From the NCBI RefSeq assembly GCF_029227915.1, contig NC_079876.1, positions 20,276,001 to 20,340,000 of the forward strand: 64,000 bases of DNA. Direction: 5' to 3'. This DNA comes from Hydractinia symbiolongicarpus (Eukaryota; Cnidaria; Hydrozoa; Anthoathecata; Hydractiniidae). Under the pieces are notes generated by a model that saw nothing but the letters and a program-made list of their open reading frames with translations, was not told the DNA's origin and made no database searches. Positions 18,766-32,097 of the stretch are shown in pieces. The translations under genes and the position numbers were made by a program. Within the stretch, counting starts at the first letter, position 1. Each line of letters starts with the position of its first letter.

Positions 18766-21432
18766 ATGTCTAGTGGTGAAAGTTTATCAAAAGGTCAGAA
18801 AAGACGGAGAGAAGACACATCTGCTCAGGAAAGTCTTTCTCTTTCTAGTATTAAAAATTATTTTGACAAAAAGTTTAAAGATATCCAAACAAAGTTTGAA
18901 AAGGATAATCACAAACTAACAAAGAAATTCAAAAAGGAAAAAGAACTTTCTTTTAAGTTTAGGGGAACAAAAAACAATACGAGTTTAATGAATCTATTCG
19001 ACGTGACCTTGAGACGTTGGGAGATCTGATAAAACAAGGCTCAAAGCACAGATCTACAAAAATGTTGCAGGAGATAGTTTCGAATATTGAAAAAAGGATC
19101 AAATTAATTAAAGTACTGACAGATCTATTGTAGGGTGGAGTACCGTCGACGAACACATCTCAGATGACCTGGCTAACGACTCCGCAGACGAGCAAAAAAT
19201 TAAAGCTGCTGAGAATCGTGCCCATCAGAAAAAAGCAAAACACATTTAATCGCCCCAGAAAATCAAAGTTTTCGGATTTATCGTCAACGATCTCCAAAGC
19301 TCCAGTTAAAATCCAGTTTCGGAATGCTGAATCAGACTTCGGACGAGTTGTTCACCCCAGTGCGACTAGCTTCGAGTTAACAGGAACTTGCTTCAGCTGC
19401 GGAAAAAACGGACACTGGCGAAAATACTGCCCCGAAGCTAAAAGATAAAAGTGCATTTAAAGATAGGTTAATATTTCCTTTAATTTCGTCTGAAACATGT
19501 AAATCAAAATCCAATAATAAATTTGAAAGTGTAAAAGGCAATTTAAAAAACAAAATTCCCTTTTGGGAAACCATAAAAGCGAACAGAACAATTATAGATA
19601 TCCTAAAACATGGCTATAAAATTCCATTCTTCTCAACCCCGAAAAAAGACAATTTTGAAAATAATAGATCAGCTCTCATGGAAAAAGAATTCGCTACTGC
19701 TTCAATAAAAGAACTGCTTGAGAGTGGAAGGATTCGGGAAGCTGAATTCACTCCTCACGTGGTGAACCCATTATCCGTTTCTAATCAAGGTAATGGTAAA
19801 AAACGCCTTATCTTGGATTTAAGACATGCAAATAAGCATATATATAAAGACAAAGTAAAATTTGATGACTGGAGAGTCATGGAAGAATACTTAAAGATGG
19901 ATAGTTTTATGTTTCATTTTAATCTGAAGCAAGGTTATCACCGTATTGATATGTTTGAAGAACATCAAACTTATCTTGGATTTTCTTGGAAATTTGAAGG
20001 GATAACAAAACATTTCGTATTCACTGTTCTACCTTTTGGCTTAACTTCTGCCCCATTTTATTTTTACAAATGTAATGCGTTGTCTGGTTAAATATTGGAG
20101 GGAAAGCGCGATTTGTATTTCTGTGTACCTTGATGATGGTTTAGGAGTCGCAAGCTCATACGAAACATGTTTAAAACAGTCGGAATTTGTTCAGGAGACT
20201 TAATTTAAAAGCGGACTCGTTGTTAACAACGATAAAAGTGTCTGGAATCCACAAAAAGAAGTAATCTAGTTAGGCATTAAAGCAGATTTGCATAGAAATG
20301 TTTTTATTATTCCTCAAATACGAGTTAACTCCATCTTTGATTGTATTAAAAAGGCCATACAAAACTTCCAGTATTTAAACAGCGAGAAATTTAGCAAGGC
20401 TGTGTGACAATATTGTTTCTACAAAGTTCGTTGTGAAAGAATTAATTTAATTAAAAACTAGAAATTTATACAAAATAATTGATGCAGAAATGTCTTGGGA
20501 TCCTCGAATTAATCTGAAAGAAAAAGATCAGTCTATGAAGGAAATTATCTTGTGGCGTGATAATTTTAAAATGTTTAACAAAAGAGAAATCATTCCCTAC
20601 AGAATTCCACAAATAGATGTTCATTCGGACGCAAGTGATTACGCTATAGGAGCGCACGTAAGAACGGACAGCAAAACATACACCTGTTTTAAGAATTTTA
20701 AAATTCATGAGAACAACTTTAGTTCAACATGGCGGGAATTATATGCAATTCTGTTCACATTAGAAACATTCAAAACCATATTAAAAGGAAAAATTGGAAA
20801 TTGAAAATCGGACAATTTCGCAGCTGCTATAATAACAAAATTAGGTAGTGCAAAATCCCAGCTACAAGAAATAGCTGAACGTATTTTCAAAATCGGTTTT
20901 GATTATTCTATCGATATCAATATATCATGGATACCTAGAAAAGAAAATCGTTTGGCAGATAAAATAAGTAAATATTTTTACTACGATGGTAAACTACAGA
21001 AAAGTGTTTCAATACACTGAACAGATTATAAAGCCCTTGACAATTGACCGATTTGCAGACCACGAGAATGCGAAAACGCCAATATTTAATTCACGATTTT
21101 GGTGTCCCAGAACAGCGATCGTCGATGCGTTCACTGTCGCGTGGGGAAATGAAAATAATTACTTAGTCCCGCCTACGTCATTAGTGAGCAGAACTTTAAG
21201 TCACATGGAAGCGTCGAAAGACATAGGTGTGCTAGTTGTTCCATACTGGAAGTCTGCAGAATTTTGGCCGTTATTAATTATCTCAGATTCAAAATTTAAG
21301 ACGTTTGTCAAAGAATACCGTGTTTTTAAATACACTTGCGATTATGTTAGATTGGGAAATAACCGTGATGCGCTTATTGGGTCTGCTGCTTTTAAAAGCC
21401 CAATGATTGCGCTAAGAATAGCATTTTCTTAA
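18766..21432 (+). pseudogene. DIRS-like retrotransposon, Gag and RT/RNase H remnants
   Basis: The Gag-like part starts MSSGESLSKGQKRRREDTSA, then a basic coiled region, and ends in a zinc knuckle CFSCGKNGHWRKYCPEAKR near 19390-19446. RT: LLESGRIREAEFTPHVVNPL, LILDLRHANKHIY, FNLKQGYHRIDMFEEHQTYL, LPFGLTSAPF. RNase H-like: DVHSDASDYAIGAHV. A final part reads RFWCPRTAIVDAFTVAWGNE and VVPYWKSAEFWPLL. The order and motifs are those of DIRS-type elements. Frameshifts and stops are frequent (near 19020, 19250, 20091, 20210, 20804). No tyrosine recombinase is visible. Confidence 0.7.
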
Positions 21433-21689
21433 AACCGAGACAGTAATTTTATGACGGATACAAAATTTTACATCATGAACTGTTACGAAATATGTAGGTC
21501 AGCAGGATTGCAGATCCCTACTGCTGTGGAAACACAATCGTGAAAAGTGTAAACAGACGGGCAGTCAAGCCCCCGTTTAAACAAATAGTTGGAGGAAAAG
21601 GAGTATTGAAGGAGTATTGAGTATTTAATAGGAGTATTGAAGGAAAGATAAAAGGACGGGCATGCGTTTTGGTAAAAAGCTGTCTGACG

Positions 21690-21920
21690 AGCACTGTCTG
21701 CGAAAATTTCAATAATTATTTTGTTATCAACGAGCATTTAATTAACACACGGAATCGAAGTATGTTAGTGAAATTACCACGTATAGAATTGGAGAAAGAT
21801 GCTTTAAATATCTTGGTGCAGCATTATACAATGACTTACCATTACATATACGTTGTTGCGATAACTTATTTCAGTTCAAAAAATTAGTTTCAACATTTTA
21901 TGTAAATATTCGCTTTTAAA
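21690..21920 (+). pseudogene. LINE 3'-end fragment
   Basis: NYFVINEHLINTRNRSMLVK and, after a frameshift, AALYNDLPLHIRCCDNLFQF with FKKLVSTFYVNIRF resemble the last residues of CR1/L2-like LINE proteins (NTRNR..., YNxLPxxIR, FKKxL). Short, frameshifted and 5'-truncated. Confidence 0.55.
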
Positions 21921-22207
21921 ATATGTTTTATATGTTTTTAGTAATTATTTAAGTAGCTTCTGTTTCTAACTTTTGCGCATTCTAGTTTCACATTTTTCTT
22001 TTTTCTCTTTTTCTTTTTTCTTGGTATGTACATGCGTTTTATATTCATTTATTAGTTAACTCATGAGTGGTTAATTAGTAGATGATAGTTTTTGCTTATA
22101 TTTTTCATTCTTTTATATATTTTTACTGACAGGACACACGATGATTGCAGTAGTTCATTTTCCTGAAGTGTAAAAAATCCTGTATAAATATTGTTTAATA
22201 ATAATAA
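21921..22207. other. No gene seen
   Basis: AT-rich sequence ending in an ATAATAATAAT run directly before the foldback element. Confidence 0.4.
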
Positions 22208-22722
22208 TCTCTATAATAATAGCCGTATTTTGTGTGCTCAAAAGGGTTACCGATATTCCTTTGATCTTTCCACGAATTTTTAGAAACCAAGGGGTTGTTT
22301 AATTGGAAATCTTATGATTTATCAAAATAAATTACAGAAATTAATTTATTTCCTTACATAATTTAATTAATTTTATTGATAAACCTCTAATTTGAAAAAA
22401 AAATTAAGTGATTAAAATGAATTCATTATTTAAATGCGCCATTATTAATAATAATTTACCCCCGTGACCTTAATCGCCGAATTCCGCTCAGGAGCCACAA
22501 AAAACAAATAGCATGGTTTTACTGACAGTTTAACTGACTTTGTTTTGACCGCTCGCACGTGTATACCAATCAAAACGCCTGATTCTTTGAAAAACCAATC
22601 AAGACTTTCGCGGCCTAGACATGCCAACGAAGAAACATGATGGCCATTTTAGTTTTTAAAAAGTAATGGTGGTCAGTGTTGTTTTTAAGTCTGTTTCATC
22701 TTTTTGTCTTCTATAAGCTTTT
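22208..22722 (+). repeat. Left arm of the foldback element
   Basis: Reverse complement of 23660-24173. Matching phrases include CCCCCGTGACCTTAATCGCC and its complement near 23917. Confidence 0.8.
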
Positions 22723-23659
22723 TTTATTTGTAATATTTGTTTTGTTTTTATGTTCTAAAATGTGAAGATAAGTATATTGTCACGTTTTTTAGCTACGTAC
22801 AGATCTTAAACGCACCAGTTTTAGGAGTTTTGGCTAGGAACGAATATTCTATTAGCTAATAACTTTACTTTTTACTAATTTTGTTTGGTATAGAAGGTTT
22901 TTCTCCGACCCAACATTTATTTTTATGTCGAGGATGTAGCCACTTAGATAGCTCATATATTTAGAGTATAAAAATTCAGTTTGGCTATCAATATGGCAAT
23001 ATTCTCAGCAATAAATCTTATGCCAAATGCAGTTTAGCTAGGTAGCTACATCTTTAATTATTTTCCTTAAAACATAAAATAAAATAAATAGCTGAGCAAT
23101 TGCTTTAGCTGGAGGGGTAACGACAGGCTGTTTCCTGTGTTGTCATTTTAACCGAAGTTGATAAAGTTTTTCTTGAGAAGGGTACTGTTCAATTCTGTTT
23201 AAGTGTACTAGGCGGTTAGGTCAGTGTTAACAATAGCCTGTTTTTTGGAAAAGGCTGTTACGCCTATGCGGGTCATCCCACTGCAACAATGTTTACCTGG
23301 ACTAACAGCTTAGCCCTGTGCAAGAAGCGAAGGACTGTTTCTTGTGTTTTCATTTAAATAGAGTCTGCAAGAAAGTTTTTTTCAAAAGGGTATTATCCCT
23401 ATACACCTGTGTAACACCATTCAACTCTACTAAGCGCTCAGTCCCGTGTCACGATTAATTTTTTTAACTTTTACAAAAACTTATTCCGCAAAATAAAATA
23501 ATATTGACCGATTGTTTTGCTATGACGGAGTCACAACGGTTGTAAGCTGTGTTTTTATTTCAGCCTTTGTTGCGGGAAAGTTATTTTTTGAAAAATATGT
23601 TACAGTCGCAACACTATAATGGTGTGTGCGCTTCACTTGATTTACGACATACTGCATAC

Positions 23660-24173
23660 CTGTACTTATAGAAGATAAAAAGATGAAACAGGCTTTGAAA
23701 CAACACTGACCACCATTACTTTTTAAAAACTGAAATGGCCATCATGTTTCTTTGTTGGCAAGTCTAGGCCGCGAAAGTCTTGATTGGTTTTTCAAAGAAT
23801 CAGGCGTTTTGATTGGTATACATGTGCGAGCGGTCAAATCAAAGTCAGTTAAACTGTCAGCAAAACCATCCTATTTGTTTTCTGTGGCTCCTAAGCGGAA
23901 TCGGCGATTAAGGTCACGGGGGTAAATTATTATTAAAAATGGCGCATTTAAATAACGAATTCATTTTAATCACTTAATTTGTTTTTTAAATTAGAGGTTT
24001 ATCAATAAAATTAATTAAATTATGTAAGGAAATAAATTAATTTCTGTAATTTGTTTTGATAAATCATAAGATTTCCAATTAAACAACCCCCTGGTTTCTA
24101 AAAATTCGCGGAAAGATCAAAGGAATATCGGTAACCCTTTTGAACACACAAAATACGGCTATTATTATAGAGA
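23660..24173 (-). repeat. Right arm of the foldback element
   Basis: Reverse complement of 22208-22722, with scattered substitutions. Confidence 0.8.
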
Positions 24174-27100
24174 CTAGTCGATAAAGCCCATGGAGAAATC
24201 CTTTTAGGCAGAACGGCAATAAAAAATAGGTTGTTTTAGATTTTTTGCTAGCGTCACCAATGCAGGTACAAAAAACCCGACGGAATTTAGTTTAGCCGTT
24301 GCCCGTAATGTGTAGAGGTTGAAACGCTGATCAAAATAATGTATAGGATCATATGTTTTGGACAAAAATCTAAGGATATATAGGGCTTTAAAAATTTTGC
24401 TGACGTCAGCAATGGCCCTATCCAAACCGAAATGTTTTTTTAGAAATTTGTATACCTGTTGCCTTCATCGCATAGATCTTGAAACGCTGATCAAGAAAAT
24501 GTATAGGATTATGTACTTTTTACAAACGGTTGTGGAGATATCAAGGTTTGAAGGTTTTTAGATGACGTCATCAACCCGTCCATTCCGAAACGGATTTGGC
24601 GATCCAGGTTTAGTAAGCTTACCTAAATTGATCTTAGGTGGTCCCTAGTTACCCATGCAGTGAAGAATCATTGACGTCACCACCCTGTTTCCAAGTTATT
24701 TAGCCTCAAAGTTTTAGGTGCACTGTAATGGCTTCATTAACCTAACATAGGATTAAAGTAGTAGTATTGACGTCGCGCCGTAACGTCAGAAAATATAACA
24801 TATTACACATGCATTTTTCCGCAACATCAAAGGAAAATTAGCACATCCACTTTGCCTGTCACAGAGACACGGAACTGGCGTATTATTATATAGATAGTCA
24901 ATTAAGTCCGTGGAAAAATCCACTAAGGCGCAGAAGAACAATGAAAATATAGGTTGCTTTAGATTTTTTGCTGACGTCATCAGTGCATATACAAAAAGAA
25001 AATTGGTGAAATTTAGTCATTTGTTGTCTGTAATGGGTAGAGGTTGAAACGCTGATCAAAAAATGTATAGTATCGTATGTTTTTGACAAACGCCTAAGAG
25101 ATATCAGGGTTTAAAAATTTTGCTGACGTCAGCAAAGTCACTACTGAAAGTTTCAAAACAATTTCTTCACAAATTTGTACACCCGTTGCATTCATCATAT
25201 AGATCTTGAAATGCTGATCAAGAAAATGTATAGGAACATAAACTTTTGACAAACGGTTGCAGAGATATTGGGATTTGTAGGTTTTGTGATGACGTCATCA
25301 ACCCGTCCATTCCGAAACGGATATGGGGACCCAAGTTTGGGAAACTTACCCAAATTGGTCCCAGGTGGTCCCTAGTTACCCACGCGGTGAAAAATCATTG
25401 ACATCAGCACCTCGTTTCCAAGTTATTTGGCCTCAAAGTTTTAAGTGCACAAGTAACGGCTTCCTTAATTTAACATAGGATATTGACGTTAAAGTAGTGT
25501 TTTTGACGTGGCGCCGTAACATCAGAAAATTTAACATATTAGACATAAGTTTTTCGGCTACATCAAAGGAAAATAACGATATCCACTTTACCTGTTACAA
25601 ACAGACACAGTCTCTGTATTATTTTAAGAGACTAGTCGATAAAGCCCGTGGAAAAATCCACTTAGGCAGGATAACAGAGAAAAACAACTGTCATTTAAAT
25701 TTTGCAGACATCAGCAGAGACCTGTAAAAACCCAAAAAAATTTTTTCAGAAATATGTATACCTGTTGCCTTCATCGTATAGATCTTGAAACGCTGATCAA
25801 GAAAATGTATAGGATCGTGTACTTTTGACAAATGGATGCAGAGATATTAGGGTGTAAAAGTTTTTGATGATGTCAGTAACCCGTCCATTCCGAAACGGAT
25901 TCGGTGACCCAGGTTTGGAAAACTTACCCAAATTGGTCTCAGGTAGTCCCAAGTTACCCACGCAGGAGATGACGTCAGTTAATTCTACCCGTTTCCAAGT
26001 TATTTAGCCTTAAATTTAAAAGTGCAATGCAATGGCTTCACTAATCTTAATATACTTTCCTTTGACGTCAATATTGCTTTAACGTTAAAGTTTGCTAATT
26101 TACAGAAGAAATATATAGGCGATGTTTTATAGACTTTATCAAAGAAATTTTATCCACTTTGCAAAAGTCACAGATAGGACTGGCGTATTATTATATAGAC
26201 TGGTCGATAAGGCCCGTGGAAAAATCCACTTAGGCAGAAGGACAATGGAAAAATAGGTTGTTTTAGATGTTTTGCTGACGTCAGCAGTGAACATCCCAAA
26301 AAAGTTAGAGAAATTTATTTTATTATTTTATTGTAATGTGTAGAGGTTGAATCACGCTGATCAAAATAATGTGTAGGATGATATGCTTTCAAGGAACGCA
26401 AAAAGAGATATAAGTGTTTAAAAATTGTGCTGACGTCAGCAAAGGCCCGTGAAAACACAAAAATTTTTTTTCAGAAATTCATGTACCTGTTGCCTCCCTC
26501 GTATAGATCTTGAAACGCTGATCAAGAAAATGTATAGGATCATGTACTTTTGACCAACGGTTACGGAAATATTGTGGTTTAAAGGTTTTTTGATGACGTT
26601 ATAAACCCGTTCATTCCGAAACGGATTTGGGGACCCAGGTTTGGAAAATTACCCAAATTGGTCCCAGGTGGTCCCTAGTTACTCACGCGGTTAAAAAACA
26701 TTGACGTCACCAACTCGTTTCCAAGTTATTTGGCCTCAAAATTTTAGGTGCACTGTAATGGCTTCACTAATCTTAATTAACTTTCCTTTGACGTCAATAC
26801 TATTTTAGCGTTAAAGTTTGGTAAATTACAGAACAATTTTATAGGCGATGTTTTATAGAATTTGTTAAAGAAAATTGTGAAGAATATAACCCACTTTGCA
26901 AAAGTCACAGACAGACCGAACTGGCGTATTATTATACAGACTAGTCGATAAGGCCCGTGGAAAAATCCACTTAGGCAGGATAACAGAGAAAAACAACCAT
27001 CATTTAAATTTTGCAGACATCAGCAGAGACCTGCGAAAACCCAAAAAAAATTTTTCAGAAATATGTATACCTGTTGCCTTCATCGTATAGATCTTGAAAT

Positions 27101-28268
27101 GCTGATCAAGAAAATGTATATGATCATGTATCTTTGACAAACGGTTGCAGAGATATCAAGGTTTAAAGGTTTTTTGATGACGTCATCAAACCGTCTATTC
27201 CGAAACGGATTCGGGGACCCAGGTTTGAAAAACTTATCCAAATTGGTCCCAGGTTGTCCCTAGTTACCCACGCGGTGAAAAAACATTGACGTCACCACCT
27301 CGTTTTCAAGTTATTTGGCCTCAAAGTTTTAAGTGCATTGTAATGGCTTCACTAATCTTAATTAACTTTCCTTTGACGTCAATACTATTTTATCGGTAAA
27401 GTTTGGTAAATTACAGAACAATTTTATAGGCGATGTTTTATAGAATTTGTTAAAGAAAATTTTGAAGAATATAATCCACTTTGCAAAAGTGACAGACAGA
27501 CACACGGAATTAGCGTATTATTATAGAGACTAGTCGATAAAGCCCGTGGAAAAATCCACTTAGGCAGGAGGACAATGTAAAAATTGATTATTTTAGACTT
27601 TTTGCTGACATCAGCATTGCAGATACAAAAAAGAATTAGCAAAGTTTGGTTTATTGGTTGCCTGTAATGTGTAGAGGCTAAAACCCTCATGAGAAAAATG
27701 TATAGGATCATGGGTTTTCAACGAACGTATAAGGAAATATAAGGGTTTGAAAATTTGGCTGATGTCAGCAGAGACCTGCAATCACACATAAAAATTTTTT
27801 TCCAGAATTTTATATATCCAATGTCTTCATTGTATAGATCTTGAAAAGCTGATCAAGAAAATGTATAGGATTATGTACTTTTGACAAACAGTTTCAGAAA
27901 TATTAAGGTTTGAAGATTTTTTGATGACGTCATCAACCCGTCCATTCCGAAACGGATTCGGGGACCCAGGTTTGGAAAAATAACCCAAATTGGTCCTAGG
28001 TGGTCCCTAGTTACCCACGCGGTGAAAAATCATTGACGTCACCACCTCGTTTCCTAGTTATTTGGCCTCAAAATTTTAGGTGCACTGTGATGGCTTCATT
28101 AATTTAATATATGATATTGACGTTAAAGTAGTGTTATTTTCGTCGCGCCGTAACGTCAGAAAATTTGACATATTAGAGTTGCATTTTTCGGCAACATCAA
28201 AGGAAAATGAAGACATCCACTTTGCCTGTCACAGACACAAAGACACACTTAGCGTATTATTATAGAGA
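24174..28268 (-). mobile_element. Head-to-tail array of six Helitron-like non-autonomous units
   Basis: On the reverse strand each unit starts TCT(C/G)TATAATAATACG and ends with a hairpin GTGGA-TTTT-TCCAC, about 12 bases, and CTAG or a variant; the next unit starts at once. Units: 28268-27530, 27529-26941, 26940-26200, 26199-25632, 25631-about 24895, about 24894-24174 (about 739, 589, 741, 568, 737 and 721 bp). The outer 5' flank is A and the 3' flank T, as expected for Helitron insertion into AT. Internal shared motifs include CTGACGTCAGCA, GATGACGTCATCA and GAAACGCTGATCA. No coding sequence. A satellite of other origin is the alternative. Confidence 0.65.
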
Positions 28269-28384
28269 TAGCGTTCCATATTTTTTTCCTGCAAACATAG
28301 AATCATAACTGTACATAGAATTTTTTTCCTGCAAACATATTTGTGCCTTAGAATCATAACTGTACATAGAACAATTTATGTACG

Positions 28385-28625
28385 CTAGTGGAGAAATCCA
28401 TGGATTCGTCCGTCCTTTTTTTACCACATTTCGTGTGCTTCGGTACTGACGTAACCATTTTTCGTGGCAGACAGACGTATACCGGTATTATAATAAAGAC
28501 TAGCCGGTAGCCAAAAATCCACGGGGTCGCCCGTCCTTTAAATATCGCATATTTCGTGTTTCCGTACCACAATTATTTATTTTGTGCACAAACAGACAGA
28601 CGGAGTACGGCTGTTATTAAAAAGA
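28385..28625 (-). repeat. Two short units related to the Helitron-like ends
   Basis: On the reverse strand, GGACGGGCGACCCCGTGGAT then CTAG followed by TCTTTATTATAATACCGG (junction at 28499/28500) repeats the end-to-start arrangement of the array with different sequence. A second, similar end lies near 28383. Unit length is about 115-125 bp. Two copies of a TTTTTTCCTGCAAACATA phrase lie just to the left (28284-28372). Confidence 0.45.
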
Positions 28626-28906
28626 TATGACATACATGAATTTTTTTGGAACACAGATTCTCATTTTCATCCTAAGAAAAATGTTTGATTTGTCGGCAGT
28701 TTTGATCATTAAGAAAAATAATAAACAACTTTTTTAACGTGTGTCTGTGAGCTGAAAAAGGTTTCGAAATATGGATCAAATTTCCTTGTTTAACTTGTGG
28801 AGCTAAAGTAAAAATAGTATCCACAAGCAATTTATACAAACGACAGATACGTGTAGCATGACGGGTACAATGTTTTCAACTCTACCATTAAAAATCTTTA
28901 AGGAGA
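28626..28906. other. No gene seen
   Basis: AT-rich sequence between repeats. Confidence 0.4.
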
Positions 28907-29912
28907 GGCGGCTGCTGAATAAAAGTTCATGACAGTGTTGATTTTGAAGACCAGACCGACTGGCTTGGTCTGCTCCATAATAAATCAATTTACATGTTAC
29001 GGCCATCATAAAAAAAAAAGTTCTGAAAAAAAGAGTAAGGATGTTTTGATATTGAAAATATTCGTAGAGTGTTTTTGATGTTTTTCACATAAAAACAGTA
29101 AATTTTCACCTAAAACTTTGCAGTACGACATCAGTCTAGACCCAAAACATAAACCAGCCTGTTGAAAATATCAGTTCTGTTTACATCTTTGTGAATGCTG
29201 AATTGTGGCAAAATTAAAAAACAATGACAAATATTTTTCCTTAATGTGATGGTCACAGGTCAATACCCACAAAATAATGAATCAAGAAAAAGTTAAAGAT
29301 CAAGATAGAAAAAATTATTGAACAACACGTGAACAACATTTTTACTATTTTATACTAATGAACGTACTGAAAAATTATTTACTTTGTGAGTGAAGATAAA
29401 GAAAGTAAAGATTTATGAATAAAAAAAGAAGCAACCATATTGCGCGTTCGATTTGCTGTTAAAGGAGAGGCGAACTGCGCTGCGGCACGGCTGCTGAATA
29501 AAAGTTTATGATAAGTGTTGATTTTAAAGACCAGACTGATTGGCTTGCTCGCCTGCTCCATAAACTATAACTAGAAACCATACATCATTTTGTTTACATT
29601 ATTGTGAGTGCTGAATTGTTTATAATTGAGTATTTTTACGCATTTGTCAAACGGGTGGCTAAATTAAAAGACAATGGGATATATTTCTCTTTTTTGTGAT
29701 GGTCACGGGGTCAATGTACACAAAGTGATTTAATAAGAAAAAGTTGAAGATCAAAATAACAAAAATGTTGAACAACATGTAAAGAACATAATTTTATTAT
29801 TTTGTACTACTTAACTTGCGAATAAAATAGCCAGTAAAGATAAAGAAAGTAAAAAACCAAGGAAGAAAGATGAAGCCACCATATTACACGTTCGATTTGT
29901 TATTGAAGGTTT
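28907..29912. repeat. Diverged tandem duplication of about 0.5 kb
   Basis: The block 28907-28985 (GGAGAGGCGG, GCTGCTGAATAAAAGTTCAT, GACCAGACCGACTGGCTTG) recurs at 29464-29572. The following block 29178-29462 (TGAATGCTGAATTGT, AATGTGATGGTCACAGG) recurs at 29591-29912. The copies have substitutions and a small insertion. No coding frame. Confidence 0.7.
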
Positions 29913-32097
29913 ACGGTCTGTATATTTATTCAAATTTGGCGCCGTCTCATGATAACAAACTTTATCGTTCGAAGTTGTTAGTACGTTGTGGAAAAGAAAA
30001 CATGAAAAAATATTGTTGTTGGTTATGACAGATATTTCTTTATTTCAAAGAAGTTTAAATGGAGGTTATAAAAAGCTGTTACCACTATAGTACGTAAAAT
30101 ATTCTTTGTTATCTCAAGTAAAAGATGTTATTTTTGATGTTTACTAAAAAGTACATTAAAAACCTACTTATTTTCAAACCATACAGCCATGGAATTTCTG
30201 TAACAATGTTGTTAGAAAGATATATAGATACTTATTTATTTGTTATTATAGTAGTAACTTTTACCTAGATTTTAGGATTTAGAAATCTATATTTTTTTTC
30301 TCTTGCTTAAAATTTATTTTCCGTCTGCCACAAAATAATATCTTGTTTGACTCTCCTTTAACATATCTTTAGAAGACATTCTTCATAACCAGTATTAATT
30401 TAAAAAACTTAAGAAGGTCTGGGACAAGATTGGGCTGCGTGTTTTTCTTCAGCACGGTGGATTTAAGTAATACTTTTTCAATTTTGATTCCAGACCTCAA
30501 AGTCTGATGAAACTATATTGCGCACACGGACCGTGTTAACGAGAGGTATCTGCACGTACCATTAACACGCCCCAGAAATACTTTCTGTGAAGGAAAAAAA
30601 CGTAGCGACCAAGAATCATACCAGGCTCGACATAAAGAATTCTTATGAAAAATTAAGGATCGGATAAAAAAAAAGCCGTATTTAGTTTCAAAATAACTAA
30701 AATTTCTTGCCTGGCATATGAGAAAATTGAGTCTCACTTTTCTTATATGCCGTGTTCTACTTTGCTACTTCTTTCACCTCTACATGTCAGTCAGAAAATA
30801 AATATTTACATAGTTATTGAATAAAACGCCATTTTGGGAGACACACACGCTGCTCTCCGTCGTCAATGTTTTACTTGCATTCTCACGACATAAGCAGTCT
30901 ATACGGAAGATTATGGGCCAGATGCAGACCAACGGTGAAGATCGAAATGCGTCACAAGACTTTATTGTTCATTGACGCATATATAAGTATTTGACTATTT
31001 TGGTTTTGTTACAAAGTTCTTCATGGTTTGAGGTAAGGATGTTTAAATTATCTCTGGCAAAAAAGAGGAATTTTCGGACGAACGGATTGAGTTTTGTAAA
31101 CTTACGCAGCATGTTCAAAACATTACATTTTTTACGGCCTTAGGTATGGGCTCAATTTCAATTAATACTGTAATAATTTCCAATACTTTCTTAAATAATC
31201 GTTTAATTTGTACCCAAAGGTTTTTTTGCGAAAGCATTAAGCAGACTTTTGCACCAAAAAACTTATTTTCCGTGTATGATTAAAGAGCACGCAAATTTGC
31301 ATTTTTTTTCGCAGCAAAATTTTTCTATCAAGAAAATTTGTTTGAATGGACTAAGTGAGAACAAAGTTGCCACAGAAATTATAAAATAAATATTTCTACA
31401 AAAAACTCATTTTGCTATATAAACAAACAACATCACGTTCGGATATGTTCGCAAGCACAATAAAAAACCTTACAAGCCCTGGAGACGAGGTTGCGTGCAT
31501 GCATGATCGTGATGTAACAAAATACTAAAAATGTAAACACAACTACTTCAAAGCCCGCGGAAAAAAATCTTTTGGATTTAATACTTTGCGGAAAAACTTT
31601 TGCGCAACCAGACTAAAGAATGGTAAAATTTTAAACGATTTTTCTCCTGCGTATAAGTGCCTGCAAGGGAATCATTGACAATAGTTTCAATATGTCAATT
31701 TTTTCAAATCATTTAAAAATGTTAACAAAGGTTTTATAAAAAAGGTTTTATAAAAAAATATTTGAAATATTCTTTACGTGCTTTTAAATAAAATTGTAGA
31801 AAATATAATTGACTTTGCCATCCACTCAAGGTAAAGCAAAATTTTACCAATTAAAATTAATGCTTGGACGATTTGAGTGGTTGAAATCGAAATTGCAAGT
31901 GAAAGCAAAACATAATTAAAAATTAGCATAAATAAAATTTCGAAATAAAGGGTCAACAATTTTTAGTCGTTTATTTTATACATCGACAGCAAAATGAATT
32001 TTTGGTCGTTCATTTCGATACATCGACTGCGAAATGAATTTTTCGTCGTTTTATTCTTCCAAGTCTTTTTTTTATTTAGCCGCAGGAATCTGCAACC
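29913..32097. other. Intergenic region, no gene supported
   Basis: AT-rich, with only short frames that have no recognisable product. CCCTGGAGACGAGGTTGCGT near 31479 looks like part of a widespread cnidarian repeat (from recall). The promoter of the selenoprotein gene should lie at its right end, but no clear element stands out. Confidence 0.4.

Larger units (their letters stand above)
22208..24173. mobile_element. Foldback element with about 510-bp inverted arms
   Basis: The arms 22208-22722 and 23660-24173 are reverse complements with a few percent mismatch and small gaps. Both outer ends begin TCTCTATAATAATAGCCGTA. The roughly 940-bp centre has three degenerate tandem segments (near 23120, 23330 and 23537) with shared phrases such as CTGTTTCCTGTGT. 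No coding frame is present. The right end abuts CTAG of the Helitron-like array, and the terminal TCTCTATAATAATA is the same as the 5' end of those units. It may be a head-to-head dimer of Helitron ends or a non-autonomous TIR transposon. Confidence 0.75.

Noticed and set aside
24174-28268. CRISPR-like array because of regularly spaced repeats
   Set aside because: Units of 570-740 bp are whole repeated elements in a eukaryotic setting; no short repeat/unique spacer pattern.
30513-30737. 74-codon reverse-strand frame in the intergenic region
   Set aside because: No family resemblance, start context or splice support; expected by chance in AT-rich DNA.
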